A stretch of 42,904 bases of DNA from an uncultured Bacilli bacterium (GCA_944363855.1 CALVVM010000080.1:1-42904); one strand, 5' to 3'. Numbered from the stretch's first letter, positions 8,735 through 18,403 are shown. The notes: generated by a model from the letters alone, not told the origin. Numbers and translations: made by a program.

Positions 8735-8752
8735 CCACTGACGAATCAGTGG
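8735..8752 (-). terminator. UUCG hairpin between rpmH and rnpA (terminator or attenuator)
   Basis: Perfect stem CCACTGA / TCAGTGG with the stable tetraloop TTCG on the minus strand, followed by TTTTATTTTT. It probably stops part of the transcripts, so that more L34 mRNA than rnpA mRNA is made. Confidence 0.7.
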
Positions 8753-8756
8753 ATTA

Positions 8757-8879
8757 TTAATGAGATAAAACTTTACGTCCTTTTCTTCTTCTTCTATTAA
8801 CAATTTTAGTTTTCATTCTAGCCATGAATCCTAATTTTTTACTTTTTCTATGATTATTTGGTTGATATGTTCTTTTCAT
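8757..8879 (-). CDS. rpmH: 50S ribosomal protein L34
   Basis: A 40-aa very basic protein beginning [15 protein letters not shown] and ending GRKVLSH, the unmistakable L34 pattern. GGAGGTG lies upstream of the ATG. First gene of the cluster reading away from oriC, with its own strong promoter. Confidence 0.97.
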   Translation of the reverse strand: MKRTYQPNNHRKSKKLGFMARMKTKIVNRRRRKGRKVLSH

Positions 8880-8923
8880 TCGTTACACCTCCATCACTTA
8901 TAATTTTTCTGCTTGCTTTATAG

Positions 8924-8952
8924 ATTATATATTTTTTTTATGATTTTGTCAA
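8924..8952 (-). promoter_or_regulatory. Promoter of rpmH-rnpA-yidC-jag
   Basis: Consensus -35 TTGACA (8952-8947), 17-base spacer, -10 TATAAT (8929-8924) on the minus strand. Confidence 0.85.
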
Positions 8953-9394
8953 TTATTTTTATAGGGTTTTTTATTTTAGTTGTAATTAATATTTAGTAGT
9001 ACCCTACTTTTTTATAAAATTTAATATTTCCCAGGAATTAATTAAAAAATATAAGTTATACACATTTTTGTTTATAAATTAGATGTGGACAAAAATTATG
9101 CACAAAATAATACACTTATTAACATTTAATATAAAATGTTTACATGTTTTATTTAATAAAGTTATGCACAAAAATGTCAATAAATGTCGAATTGTGTTAT
9201 AATATAATAAAAAAATTGTTTAAAAGTGGTGTTTATAAGTAAAAATTAGGATGTTTATAATTAATTATTAAAAAATTGTCATGTTCATAACTAAAAAAAT
9301 ATTGCTTTATTTGATTTATACACACATTTTTGTTGTTTTTACTGAAAAAATATTGTAAAATATAGGTGTATAAGTTTTAAGGAGGTTAAGCGGT
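8953..9394. other. Replication origin region upstream of dnaA (oriC part 1)
   Basis: Gene-free AT-rich stretch between the divergent rpmH and dnaA. DnaA-box-like 9-mers: TTATACACA (9056-9064), TGTGGACAA (9084-9092, reverse), TTATGCACA (9096-9104 and 9162-9170), TTATACACA (9316-9324) and GGTGTATAA (9365-9373, reverse). Three more distant direct copies of TGTTTATAA or TGTTCATAA start at 9230, 9252 and 9282. A Noc-like site with two mismatches is at 9026-9039. Strand switch, dnaA context and box cluster all mark an origin. Confidence 0.85.
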
Positions 9395-10750
9395 ATGGAT
9401 TTAAATAACATTTGGAATTCATTTCTAGAGAAAATAAAAGTTCAAATATCAGATATTGCTTTTGAAACTTGGTTCTCAGAAACTAAATTAATAAGTTTAA
9501 ATAATAAAACAGCTACTGTTTTAGTTCCTTATCATATACATAAAAAGAATTTGAGTGAAAACTATAGTGATATAATAGAAGAAGTTTTTACTGAAATTAC
9601 TGGTAGTAACTTTAAATTCAATTATGTTATTGAAGAAGAAGTAGAAAATAACTTAACTGAAGATAATCAAATAATAGGTGTTCCTAATAATAATGATTTA
9701 TATGAATCTAATCTAGATCCTAAATATTCATTTGAAAATTTTATGATCGGACCTAGTAATAAGTTTGCAGCTACTAGTGCTTTAGCGGTTGCTGAACAAC
9801 CTGGTAAAATGTATAATCCTTTATTTATATATGGATCAAGTGGGTTAGGGAAAACACACTTAATGCACTCAATAGGTAACTATATAATAAAGAATAGTAA
9901 TAAAAAAGTTTTATATATAACTTGTGATAACTTTGTATCTGATTTTGTTGACATCTGTAGAAAGAATGCAGGTTCTAACAATATGGATGCTATTAAACAA
10001 TTTAAAAATAAATATAGAGATATAGATGTATTAATAATTGATGATATCCACAATTTAGTAGGAGCTACTAGTGCTCAACAAGAGTTTTTCAACACATTTA
10101 ATGAACTATATAATAATGAAAAGCAAATAATTATATCATCAGATAGATCACCAGACGATATTAAAAAATTAGAAGAAAGATTAAAAACAAGATTCAACTG
10201 GGGACTTCAAGTTAATATATTACCTCCAGATTTTAAACTTAGAATGTCTATATTAAATAAGAAAATAGAAAATAATGAACTATCTGGAGTTGTTCCTGAA
10301 GATGTTAAAGAATATATTGCTAGTAATTGTGTAGGGGATGTAAGAAAACTAGAAGGCGCAATAACTCGTGTATTTGCTTACGCAACTATGATGAATGGTT
10401 CAGATATTACGATGGATTTAACAGTTGAAGCTTTAAAAGATTATTTTGTTAAAACTATTGTGTCTAAAAATAAAATGGATCAAGTAGTTCAAATAGTTTG
10501 TGATCATTATAATTTAACTAATGAAGAATTATTAAGTAAAAAAAGAAGTAATGATATAGCAATCCCAAGAATGATAGCTATGTATATATGTCGTGTATAT
10601 CTAGATGAAAATCTTACTAAAATAGGTATTCAATTTGGTGGTAAAAACCATACAACAGTTATGCACGCAGTTGATAAAATTAAAAAAGAAATAATAAAAG
10701 ATGATCATTTGAATGGAGAAATCCAAAAAATGATAAATGAAATTAGATAA
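9395..10750 (+). CDS. dnaA: Chromosomal replication initiator protein DnaA
   Basis: AAA+ initiator that binds DnaA boxes and opens the origin. Domain I is at 1-80 and a short linker at about 81-110. The AAA+ domain has Walker A GSSGLGKT (147-154) and Walker B VLIIDDIH. The C-terminal DNA-binding domain carries the signature GGKNHTTVMHA. Length 451 aa. AAGGAGG at 9379-9385 sets the start. DnaA boxes lie on both sides of the gene, so autoregulation is likely. Confidence 0.98.
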   Translation: MDLNNIWNSFLEKIKVQISDIAFETWFSETKLISLNNKTATVLVPYHIHKKNLSENYSDIIEEVFTEITGSNFKFNYVIEEEVENNLTEDNQIIGVPNNNDLYESNLDPKYSFENFMIGPSNKFAATSALAVAEQPGKMYNPLFIYGSSGLGKTHLMHSIGNYIIKNSNKKVLYITCDNFVSDFVDICRKNAGSNNMDAIKQFKNKYRDIDVLIIDDIHNLVGATSAQQEFFNTFNELYNNEKQIIISSDRSPDDIKKLEERLKTRFNWGLQVNILPPDFKLRMSILNKKIENNELSGVVPEDVKEYIASNCVGDVRKLEGAITRVFAYATMMNGSDITMDLTVEALKDYFVKTIVSKNKMDQVVQIVCDHYNLTNEELLSKKRSNDIAIPRMIAMYICRVYLDENLTKIGIQFGGKNHTTVMHAVDKIKKEIIKDDHLNGEIQKMINEIR

Positions 10751-10882
10751 ATGTTGATTAAATAAAAATATAAACTTTTTATAAACATTAACAAAAGTAT
10801 TGAAAATAAAGGATAAAATAGGATTATACACATTATGAACACTAATAAAAATAATAATATTATTAAAGAAAGAGGGTAAATT
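10751..10882. other. dnaA-dnaN intergenic part of oriC (DnaA boxes and likely unwinding element)
   Basis: Contains back-to-back boxes TTATACACA (10824-10832) and TTATGAACA (10833-10841), followed at 10842-10866 by an almost pure A/T run rich in TAA triplets. This looks like the box, DnaA-trio and unwinding arrangement of Bacillus origins. Function is inferred from layout. Confidence 0.6.
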
Positions 10883-12004
10883 ATGAAATTATCAATAAAA
10901 CAAAAAGTATTAATGGAGCACTTAAACTATGTTATTAAAGGAATATCTAGTAAAAATTTAATACCTATTTTAAACTGTATCAAATTTGAATTAACAAATG
11001 AAGGTTTATATTTATTAAGTACAGATAATGAACTAGCTATTAAATCTTTTATACCAGCTAGTGAAATAGATAATATAGAAGTTCAAGGAGAATTATTAAT
11101 ATCAGGTAAATATATATATGATATAGTAAGAAAATTAAATAATGAAATAATAAATATAGAAGAAATTATAGATTCACAAGTATTAATTACTACTGAATCA
11201 TCTTCATTTAAATTAAATTGTAATGAAGTTAGTGAATTTCCAAGTATAGATTTAGAATTTACAGGTACTCCTGTAGTTATGGATAAAAGAGTATTTAAAA
11301 CTACTATAAATCAAACTATATTTGCTACATCAACACAAGAAAGTAGACCAGTATTAACAGGTATTAATTTTAAAATAAATGAAAATATAATGGAAGTAAC
11401 TGCTACAGATTCATATAGATTATCTAAAAAAAGAATTACTTTAGATCAAAAAGTAGCTGATAATGTAGATATAATTATTCCAAGTAGAAACTTAAGTGAA
11501 ATAATTAAATTAATGAGTGATGATGAAGAACAAACAGAATTACATATTTTCTCAAATAAAGTAATATTTAAAATAGGTAATTTAATAGTAATGACTAGAT
11601 TAATAAATGGTAATTATCCAGATACAAACAAATTAATTCCAAAAAATTTTGAATTAAAAATAAAAGTAAATCTTGATAATTTCTATAATGCTATAGATAG
11701 AGCTTCTTTATTAACAAATGCAGAAGAAAAAAATATTATTAAATTAGAAACTAAAAAAGATATTATGATTATTTCATCTAATATTCCAGAAATCGGTAAT
11801 GTAGAAGAAAAAATAAAAATAGAAAAGAGTGTAGATTCAGATATTAAAATATCTTTTAGTTCAAAATATATGATGGATGCTATTAAAACATTTGATAGTG
11901 AAGAAATTGAATTATCATTTAATGGAGAAATTAAACCAATTATTATTAACTATGTGGATAACGATGATTTAACACAATTAATATTACCAATAAGAACATA
12001 TTAA
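10883..12004 (+). CDS. dnaN: DNA polymerase III sliding clamp (beta subunit)
   Basis: Ring-shaped processivity factor for replication. The 373 aa match beta clamps along the whole length, from the N-terminal MKLSIKQKVLMEHLNYV to the C-terminal LILPIRTY, the usual end of low-GC Gram-positive clamps. AGAGGG precedes the ATG. It follows dnaA after 132 bases with DnaA boxes between. Confidence 0.97.
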   Translation: MKLSIKQKVLMEHLNYVIKGISSKNLIPILNCIKFELTNEGLYLLSTDNELAIKSFIPASEIDNIEVQGELLISGKYIYDIVRKLNNEIINIEEIIDSQVLITTESSSFKLNCNEVSEFPSIDLEFTGTPVVMDKRVFKTTINQTIFATSTQESRPVLTGINFKINENIMEVTATDSYRLSKKRITLDQKVADNVDIIIPSRNLSEIIKLMSDDEEQTELHIFSNKVIFKIGNLIVMTRLINGNYPDTNKLIPKNFELKIKVNLDNFYNAIDRASLLTNAEEKNIIKLETKKDIMIISSNIPEIGNVEEKIKIEKSVDSDIKISFSSKYMMDAIKTFDSEEIELSFNGEIKPIIINYVDNDDLTQLILPIRTY

Positions 12005-12014
12005 TTAAAATATA

Positions 12015-12116
12015 TGTGTATAAAACTACAAAAATCAACAATTTGTAGTTTTTTTATACAATTTTTTAGAGTTATCGACATAAATCTTCTTTTTTCGACA
12101 AATCTTAGGTGTATAA
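12015..12116. promoter_or_regulatory. dnaN terminator and DnaA-box-like sites before the comK-like gene
   Basis: Stem AAACTACAAA / TTTGTAGTTT (12023-12051) and a T run end dnaN. Box-like sequences are TGTGTATAA (12015-12023, reverse), TTATCGACA (12072-12080) and GGTGTATAA (12108-12116, reverse). The last could also be a -10 element. Confidence 0.55.
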
Positions 12117-12140
12117 GAGATAGCAAGAAAGGGGGATAGT

Positions 12141-12599
12141 ATGGAAGATTATGAAATAAGCTCAGCAACTTTAGCTATAGTGCCTTTGGGTGAAGAAGTA
12201 TCTAAAGTTTATGAAGAAGAAGATGAATATATTATTCAAAAATCTGCTAATAGTATTATTAAAGATAATTGTGAGTTTTATGGCAGTTCATATGAAGGTA
12301 GATGTATTGGTACTAAAACTTTAACTGGTATTAAAACAAAATTTCCAATAATAATAGAAGAAAGTAGAAATATTATATTTTTTCCAACTTCATCAACTAG
12401 AACTAAACAAAGTACTTGGATAGCACTAAATAAAATTAAAGAAATATCAAAAAAAGAACATCAAAATAGTGAAATTTTATTTAAAAATCAAGATACTTTA
12501 GATTTAGATATTTCAGTTAACTCATTAGAAAATCAAATTGTTAGAGCTACTATGTTGAAATCTAAATTATATGAAAGAAAATTAGAAGAAAAAAACTAA
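12141..12599 (+). CDS. ComK-family competence transcription factor
   Basis: Similar to ComK, the master activator of DNA-uptake genes in Bacillus. Matching segments in order: EDYEISSATLAIVP (2-15, ComK has ESYEVNGATIAVLP), YGSSYEGR (47-54), FPTSSTR (81-87), W93 and NSLENQIVRA (127-136, ComK has NSFENQVYRT). At 152 aa it stops where the C-terminal multimerisation and degradation tail of ComK (192 aa in B. subtilis) begins. It sits between dnaN and recF, where Bacillus has the S4-domain gene yaaA. It has its own GGGGG ribosome-binding site and a terminator. Family call is good; a role in competence is inference. Confidence 0.8.
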   Translation: MEDYEISSATLAIVPLGEEVSKVYEEEDEYIIQKSANSIIKDNCEFYGSSYEGRCIGTKTLTGIKTKFPIIIEESRNIIFFPTSSTRTKQSTWIALNKIKEISKKEHQNSEILFKNQDTLDLDISVNSLENQIVRATMLKSKLYERKLEEKN

Positions 12600-12607
12600 T
12601 TTTTCTT
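12586..12607 (+). terminator. Terminator of the comK-like gene
   Basis: Stem AAGAAAAA / TTTTTCTT around the stop codon, followed by a T run. Confidence 0.6.
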
Positions 12608-12625
12608 TTTTTATTGGGTAATTTA

Positions 12626-12651
12626 TGATATAATATGTATAGGTGTATAGG
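12626..12651 (+). promoter_or_regulatory. recF promoter with TAGGTGTATAGG element
   Basis: Extended -10 TGATATAAT at 12626-12634, then ATAGGTGTATAGG at 12639-12651, an element also found before dnaA (9362-9374) and the comK-like gene (12105-12117). Confidence 0.5.
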
Positions 12652-12692
12652 AGTACTTAAACTTACTAAAATTGAAAATAGGGTGGTTTTAA

Positions 12693-12719
12693 ATGAAAAA
12701 AGTGAAAATATGTATATAA
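12693..12719 (+). other. Possible 8-codon leader ORF overlapping the recF start
   Basis: ATG at 12693 preceded by GGGTGG encodes MKKVKICI and stops at 12719, overlapping the recF ATG at 12710. recF itself has no good ribosome-binding site, so this tiny ORF may deliver ribosomes to it. Confidence 0.25.
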
Positions 12720-13837
12720 AAAAGTTAAAATTACACGATTTTAGAAATTATAAAAGTTTAAATGTTACTCTTACAAAAGGAATAAATATAATTTATGGAG
12801 AAAATGCCCAAGGTAAAACTAATTTACTTGAAAGTATATATGTTTTAGGCCTTACAAAATCACATCGAAGTTTTATAGATAATAATCTTATAAATAATAC
12901 TGGTGAATATTTAACTATAGAAGGTATTGTTAATAATGAGAAGATAGATAATAAATTTAATATTTATATAGATAATAAAAATAAAATATTAAAATTTAAT
13001 AATAATACTATAAAAAAGATAAGTGATTATATTTCTTTAATGAATATAATTATTTTTTATCCAGATGATTTGGAATTAATAAAAGGATCTCCAATAAATA
13101 GAAGAAAATATATTAATTTAGAATTATCTCAATTATATAGTAATTATTTTATCTTAATAAATGAATATAATAAGATTTTAAAATTAAGAAATGAATATTT
13201 AAAAAAAATAAACAAAAAAGTATCTGTTGATAAAAATTATATAGAAATATTAACTGGCTATTTGATAGATAAATCTATAATGATATATAAAATGAGAGAT
13301 AAGTTTATAAATAAAGTAAATGAATATTGTACTGATATTTATAATGATATTATGAATTTAGATGGATTTAGTATTAAATATAGACCAAGTATAGAAATAG
13401 ATTTGAAAGATTTTAATTTAAAAGAATATTTAAAAAATGAATATGATAAAAAGTTAGATTATGATATAAAACTTTGTTCAACTAGTATTGGACCACATAA
13501 AGATGATATAGAATTTTATTTAGGTGATAAAAATTTAAAGTATTATGGTTCACAAGGTCAACAAAGAGTAGCTGTTTTAGCTTTAAAATTAGCTGAAATA
13601 GAAATATTTAAAAAATATAAAGAATCAACTCCAATATTACTATTAGATGATATATTTAGTGAGTTAGATGATAAAAAGAAAAATAATTTGTTAAAGTATA
13701 TAAGTAAAAATATACAAACAATTATTACAACAACTGATTTGAATAATTTAGATTCTAAATTAATTAAGAAATCTAAGTTATTTAATATAAATAATGGCAA
13801 CATAATAAAAATAAAAGAGGTGAAGTTAGATGAGTAA
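12710..13837 (+). CDS. recF: DNA replication and repair protein RecF
   Basis: SMC-like ATPase that loads RecA at gaps with RecO and RecR. Walker A GENAQGKT is at 30-37, the signature near YGSQGQQR and Walker B at [13 protein letters not shown] start at 12710 ([14 protein letters not shown]), since the family begins there. The longer frame from 12635 would start inside the promoter. That gives 375 aa, the usual length. No strong ribosome-binding site is visible at this start. The end overlaps gyrB by 8 bases. Confidence 0.95.
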   Translation: MYIKKLKLHDFRNYKSLNVTLTKGINIIYGENAQGKTNLLESIYVLGLTKSHRSFIDNNLINNTGEYLTIEGIVNNEKIDNKFNIYIDNKNKILKFNNNTIKKISDYISLMNIIIFYPDDLELIKGSPINRRKYINLELSQLYSNYFILINEYNKILKLRNEYLKKINKKVSVDKNYIEILTGYLIDKSIMIYKMRDKFINKVNEYCTDIYNDIMNLDGFSIKYRPSIEIDLKDFNLKEYLKNEYDKKLDYDIKLCSTSIGPHKDDIEFYLGDKNLKYYGSQGQQRVAVLALKLAEIEIFKKYKESTPILLLDDIFSELDDKKKNNLLKYISKNIQTIITTTDLNNLDSKLIKKSKLFNINNGNIIKIKEVKLDE

Positions 13838-15755
13838 TGAGACACATTATGATGCATCGGATATTCAAGTATTAGAAGGATTAGAAGCAGTTAGAAAAAG
13901 ACCTGGTATGTACATAGGTACAACAGATGTTAAAGGGTTACACCATTTAGTTTGGGAAATAGTGGATAATGCTATAGATGAATCTTTAGCTGGATACTGT
14001 GATGATATTGAAGTTATTATAAATAAAGGTAATTCAATAACAGTAAAAGATGATGGTCGTGGTATTCCAGTAGATATACATCCAAAAACTAAAAAGAGTA
14101 CAGTAGAAACAGTTTATACTGTGCTTCATGCTGGAGGAAAATTTGGTGGAGGAGGATACAAAGTATCTGGAGGTCTTCACGGAGTTGGTGCTTCAGTTGT
14201 TAATGCATTATCAAGTTATGTGGAAGTAACAGTTTATAAAAATGGTAAAATTCACTATATCAAATTTGAAAATGGTGGTAAAACTACTGAACCATTAAAA
14301 GTAATAGGTGAGTGTGAACCTGATAGAACAGGTACTTGGGTAACATTTAAACCAGATCCAGAAATATTTGATACTGATATTTATGATTATAATACATTAA
14401 AAGTTAGAATTAGAGAGCTTGCTTTCTTAAATAAAGGCTTAAGAATAACTTTAAGAGATGATAGAGATGATGAAGATACAACAGGAGAAACTTTTGTTTA
14501 TGAAGGTGGTATAAGTGAATATGTTAAATTTATAAATCAAGAAAAAACACCAATTCATGAAAATATTATTCATTTAGAAGGTACTGAAGATAACGTAGTA
14601 TTTGAAGTAGCTTTACAATACACAAATGGATATAATGATAATATTTATTCATTTGTTAATAATATCAATACTCATGATGGTGGTACTCATGAAGATGGCG
14701 TTAAAAGAGCTTTAACACGTGTTATAAATAATTATGCTAGAAAGTTTAATATATTAAAAGAAAAAGATGAAAACTTAACTGGAGACGATGTTAAAGAAGG
14801 TTTAACAATGATAGTTTCTTGTAAACATCCAAATCCACAATTTGAAGGTCAAACAAAAGGAAGACTTGGAAATAGTGAAGTTAGAAAACTTGCAGATAAT
14901 GTATTTAGTGAAGGTTTTGAAAAATTCTTATATGAAAATCCAGATGAAGCAAGAGTTATCATAGAAAAAGCAATGTTAGCTTGTAGAGCAAGAAATGCTG
15001 CTAAAAAAGCAAGAGAAATTACAAGAAAAAGTGATTTAGCAATGACTAATTTCTTTGGTAAACTTTCTGATTGTAAAAGTAAAGATCCAAAAGTATCTGA
15101 AATATTTATAGTCGAAGGGGACTCTGCTGGAGGAAGTGCTAAAAAAGGTAGAGATGCCATGACACAAGCAATTTTACCACTTAGAGGTAAGATTTTGAAT
15201 GTAGAAAAGGCAAGATTAGATAGAGCTTTAGGTAATGAAGAAATAAGAACAATAATAACTGCATTCGGTACAGGTATAGGTGAAGATTTTAATTTAGAAA
15301 AATTAAGATATGATAAAATCATAATCATGACCGATGCCGATGTTGATGGATCTCATATTCGTGTATTATTATTAACATTATTCTATAGATTTTTTAAACC
15401 TATAGTAGAAGCAGGACATGTTTATGCAGCTCAACCACCATTATTTAGAATAATGCATGGTAAAACACGTAAATATGTACTTGATGAAAAAGAAAAAGAT
15501 GAATATTTAGCTACTTTACCAGAAAATGTAAGAAATAGAGTAGAAATCGCACGTATGAAAGGGTTAGGAGAGATGGATGCATCTGAGCTTAACGAAACTA
15601 CTATGGATATTGAAAAAAGAACTCTTAGAAAAATTACAGTTGATGATTGTGTAGCTGCAGATGCTATATTTGAAAAATTAATGGGTGACGAAGTAGAACC
15701 TAGACGCGCATTTATTGAAGAAAATGCTAAATTTGTAGAAAACTTAGATATTTAG
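13830..15755 (+). CDS. gyrB: DNA gyrase subunit B
   Basis: ATPase subunit of gyrase, which introduces negative supercoils. It has the GHKL ATPase domain ([13 protein letters not shown] and [14 protein letters not shown]), the transducer, and the TOPRIM domain with [26 protein letters not shown] and the metal motif [10 protein letters not shown]. The C-terminus has the GyrA-binding [16 protein letters not shown]. The 641 aa are typical for Gram-positive GyrB. AGAGGTG lies inside the end of recF and sets the start. gyrA follows after 12 bases. Confidence 0.98.
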   Translation: MSNETHYDASDIQVLEGLEAVRKRPGMYIGTTDVKGLHHLVWEIVDNAIDESLAGYCDDIEVIINKGNSITVKDDGRGIPVDIHPKTKKSTVETVYTVLHAGGKFGGGGYKVSGGLHGVGASVVNALSSYVEVTVYKNGKIHYIKFENGGKTTEPLKVIGECEPDRTGTWVTFKPDPEIFDTDIYDYNTLKVRIRELAFLNKGLRITLRDDRDDEDTTGETFVYEGGISEYVKFINQEKTPIHENIIHLEGTEDNVVFEVALQYTNGYNDNIYSFVNNINTHDGGTHEDGVKRALTRVINNYARKFNILKEKDENLTGDDVKEGLTMIVSCKHPNPQFEGQTKGRLGNSEVRKLADNVFSEGFEKFLYENPDEARVIIEKAMLACRARNAAKKAREITRKSDLAMTNFFGKLSDCKSKDPKVSEIFIVEGDSAGGSAKKGRDAMTQAILPLRGKILNVEKARLDRALGNEEIRTIITAFGTGIGEDFNLEKLRYDKIIIMTDADVDGSHIRVLLLTLFYRFFKPIVEAGHVYAAQPPLFRIMHGKTRKYVLDEKEKDEYLATLPENVRNRVEIARMKGLGEMDASELNETTMDIEKRTLRKITVDDCVAADAIFEKLMGDEVEPRRAFIEENAKFVENLDI

Positions 15756-15767
15756 GAGGTGTAATAT

Positions 15768-18311
15768 ATGGAAAATGAAGAAAAAGTAACAGAAGAATTA
15801 GAAGAAAAACAAGAATTTGGTGGAACATTCCATGAAAGAGATAGTTTATCTGAAAATAACATAGTAAATGAAGTAAGAACTTCTTTCCTTGATTACTCAA
15901 TGAGTGTTATTACATCTCGTGCTATTCCTGATTTAAGAGATGGTTTAAAGCCTGTTCATAGAAGAATTTTATGGTCTATGTATGAAGAAGGTAATACACC
16001 GGATAAACCACATAAAAAATCTGCAACAACAGTTGGATACGTTATGGGACATTACCACCCACATGGAGATTCATCTATTTATGATGCAATGGTTCGTTTA
16101 GCTCAAGATTTTAACCAAAGATATATGTTAGTTGATGGACATGGTAACTTTGGTAATATTGAAGGTGATGGCGCTGCTGCTTACCGTTATACAGAAGCAA
16201 GACTTGCTAAAATATCATTAGAACTTTTAAGGGATATTAAAAAAGATACTGTTGATATGGATTGGAACTTCGATGTAACAAGTAAAGAACCAAAAGTTTT
16301 ACCATCAAGATTTCCTAATGTTTTAGTTAATGGATCAATGGGTATTGCAGTTGGTATGGCAACTAACATTCCACCTCATAATTTAGGTGAAGTAATAGAT
16401 GGTTGTATTGCATATATAGATAATCCTGATATAGATACTAATGGATTAATGCAATATATTAAAGGGCCAGATTTTCCAACAGGTGGTATAATATTAGGAA
16501 ATTCAGGTATTAAAAAAGCATATGAAACAGGTCGTGGATCAATTACTATTAGAAGTAGAGCTATGATAGAAGAAGAAGGAAATCATAGTAATATAGTAAT
16601 TACTGAAGTTCCATATGGAGTAAATACTTTAGAATTAAAAAACAAAGTTGCAGAACTTGTTCATAATAAAGTAATAGAAGGAATAGCTGACTATCATACA
16701 GATTTAAAAGAAGGAGTAAAAATAACAATAACTTTAAAAAGAGATGCTAATCCACAAGTAGTATTAAACAATTTATATAAACATACCAATTTTCAAGTAA
16801 ATTATGGAATTATTTTATTAGTTATTGATGATGGAACACCAAGAACTTTAGGTCTTAAAGATATAATATCTAAATATATTGAACATCAAAAAGAAGTAAT
16901 TATAAGAAGAACTAAATTTGATTTAGAAAAAGCAGAAAATAGAGTTCATATATTAGAAGGTTATAAAATTGCTCAAGATAATATAGATGAAGTTATTAAG
17001 ATAATTAAATCTGCTAAAAGTGATATAGAAGCAAAAGAAAAATTAATGTCTAGGTTTGGATTAACTGAAATTCAAACAGATGCTATATTAGAATTAAAAT
17101 TAAGACGTTTAACAGGTTTAGAAAGAGAAAAAATAGAAGCAGAACTTGCTGAATTATTGAAACTTATTGCTGAATATAAAGAAATTTTAGCAGATATGAA
17201 TAAAGTATTAGAAATTATTAAAAATGAAATGCTTGAAATAAAAGAAAAATATTCAGATGAAAGAAGAACTTCAATAGATATGACAGCAATTGATTATATT
17301 GATGATGAATCATTGATTCCTGTTGAAGATTTAGTTATAACTTTAACTAATAAAGGATATATTAAACGTGTTGAAAGTGATACTTATAAAGCTCAAAATA
17401 GGGGTGGTGTAGGTATTAAAGGTATGACAACAAATGAAGAAGATTTTGTTGAAAATATTCTTTCAATGACAACACATGATTACATTATGTTCTTTACTAA
17501 TAAAGGTAAAGTATATAGAATGAAAGGTTATGAAGTTCCTTTATTCAATAGACAATCAAAAGGATTACCAATAATTAACTTACTACCATTAGAAAAAGAT
17601 GAAAAAGTTAATGTTATGTTAAAAGCAACTCCAAAAGATGTTCCAGCATATGTTGTACTTTGTACACAAAAAGGAATAATTAAGAGAACTAAAATAACAG
17701 AATTTGAAAATATTAGAACTAATGGTAAGATAGCTATTACATTAAAAGATGATGATGAACTTATTTCAGCTAAAATTACTGAAGGAAATTCAGAAATTTT
17801 AATTGCTTCTTCAAATGGTAGATTAATTAGATTTAATGAAAATGAAGTAAGAATCATGGGAAGAAGTGCATCAGGCGTTAGAGGTATTGATGTAGGAGAT
17901 GGAATAGCTGTTGGTATGGAAATTTCTTCAGAAAAAGATGATGTATTGGTTGTAACTGAAAAAGGTTATGGTAAAAAGACAAATATAGATCAGTATAGAA
18001 TGACACATAGAGGAAGTAAAGGTGTTAAAGCACTTAATGTTACAGAAAAGAATGGAAATATAGTTTCATTTAAAATAGTAAATGGGGAAGAAGATTTAAT
18101 GATTATTACAGATAGTGGAATAATTATTAGATTACCGCTTTCTCAAGTATCATCTACTGGCCGTGTTGCTCAAGGTGTTAAATTAATTAACTTAAAAGAT
18201 AATCAAAAAGTAAGTACAATAGCAATTATTGAACATAATGAAGAAGAATCAGAAGTAGAGGAACAACAAACAATAGAACAAGAAGTAGAAAATAATAATA
18301 GTTCTGAATAA
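15768..18311 (+). CDS. gyrA: DNA gyrase subunit A
   Basis: DNA-cutting subunit of gyrase. The catalytic tyrosine is Tyr141 in AAAYRYTE. The quinolone-binding region reads GDSSIYDAM with Ser102 and Asp106 at the positions of E. coli Ser83 and Asp87, the susceptible form. The C-terminal beta-pinwheel starts near 510 and carries the GyrA box QNRGGVG, so this is gyrase, not topoisomerase IV. Length 847 aa with an acidic Glu/Gln tail. AGGAGGTG precedes the ATG. The gene ends in a terminator that is itself a parS site. Confidence 0.98.
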   Translation: MENEEKVTEELEEKQEFGGTFHERDSLSENNIVNEVRTSFLDYSMSVITSRAIPDLRDGLKPVHRRILWSMYEEGNTPDKPHKKSATTVGYVMGHYHPHGDSSIYDAMVRLAQDFNQRYMLVDGHGNFGNIEGDGAAAYRYTEARLAKISLELLRDIKKDTVDMDWNFDVTSKEPKVLPSRFPNVLVNGSMGIAVGMATNIPPHNLGEVIDGCIAYIDNPDIDTNGLMQYIKGPDFPTGGIILGNSGIKKAYETGRGSITIRSRAMIEEEGNHSNIVITEVPYGVNTLELKNKVAELVHNKVIEGIADYHTDLKEGVKITITLKRDANPQVVLNNLYKHTNFQVNYGIILLVIDDGTPRTLGLKDIISKYIEHQKEVIIRRTKFDLEKAENRVHILEGYKIAQDNIDEVIKIIKSAKSDIEAKEKLMSRFGLTEIQTDAILELKLRRLTGLEREKIEAELAELLKLIAEYKEILADMNKVLEIIKNEMLEIKEKYSDERRTSIDMTAIDYIDDESLIPVEDLVITLTNKGYIKRVESDTYKAQNRGGVGIKGMTTNEEDFVENILSMTTHDYIMFFTNKGKVYRMKGYEVPLFNRQSKGLPIINLLPLEKDEKVNVMLKATPKDVPAYVVLCTQKGIIKRTKITEFENIRTNGKIAITLKDDDELISAKITEGNSEILIASSNGRLIRFNENEVRIMGRSASGVRGIDVGDGIAVGMEISSEKDDVLVVTEKGYGKKTNIDQYRMTHRGSKGVKALNVTEKNGNIVSFKIVNGEEDLMIITDSGIIIRLPLSQVSSTGRVAQGVKLINLKDNQKVSTIAIIEHNEEESEVEEQQTIEQEVENNNSSE

Positions 18312-18315
18312 TATT

Positions 18316-18345
18316 AAAGGAATGTTTCACGTGAAACATTCCTTT
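18316..18345 (+). terminator. gyrA terminator built around parS site 1
   Basis: A 30-base perfect palindrome, AAAGGAA + parS + TTCCTTT, starts five bases after the gyrA stop and runs into six T. The RNA would form a 15-base-pair stem, so one sequence serves as terminator and ParB site. Confidence 0.8.
18323..18338. promoter_or_regulatory. parS site 1
   Basis: Perfect TGTTTCACGTGAAACA, the consensus ParB (Spo0J) binding site. Embedded in the gyrA terminator with outer arms AAAGGAA / TTCCTTT. Confidence 0.95.
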
Positions 18346-18387
18346 TTTATATTTTATTTAATAAATAAAAAAAATTATAACTATCAA

Positions 18388-18403
18388 TGTTTCACGTGAA
18401 ACA
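18388..18403. promoter_or_regulatory. parS site 2
   Basis: Perfect TGTTTCACGTGAAACA with outer arms TATCAA / TTGATA extending the palindrome. Confidence 0.95.

Noticed and set aside
14712-14725. TTAACACGTGTTAT in gyrB as an eighth parS
   Set aside because: Only the CACGTG core matches; the flanking TTT and AAA arms differ, so ParB binding is unlikely.
14849-15328. 159-aa leftward ORF inside gyrB
   Set aside because: Shadow of gyrB; Leu/Ser-rich translation typical of antisense to AT-rich coding DNA.
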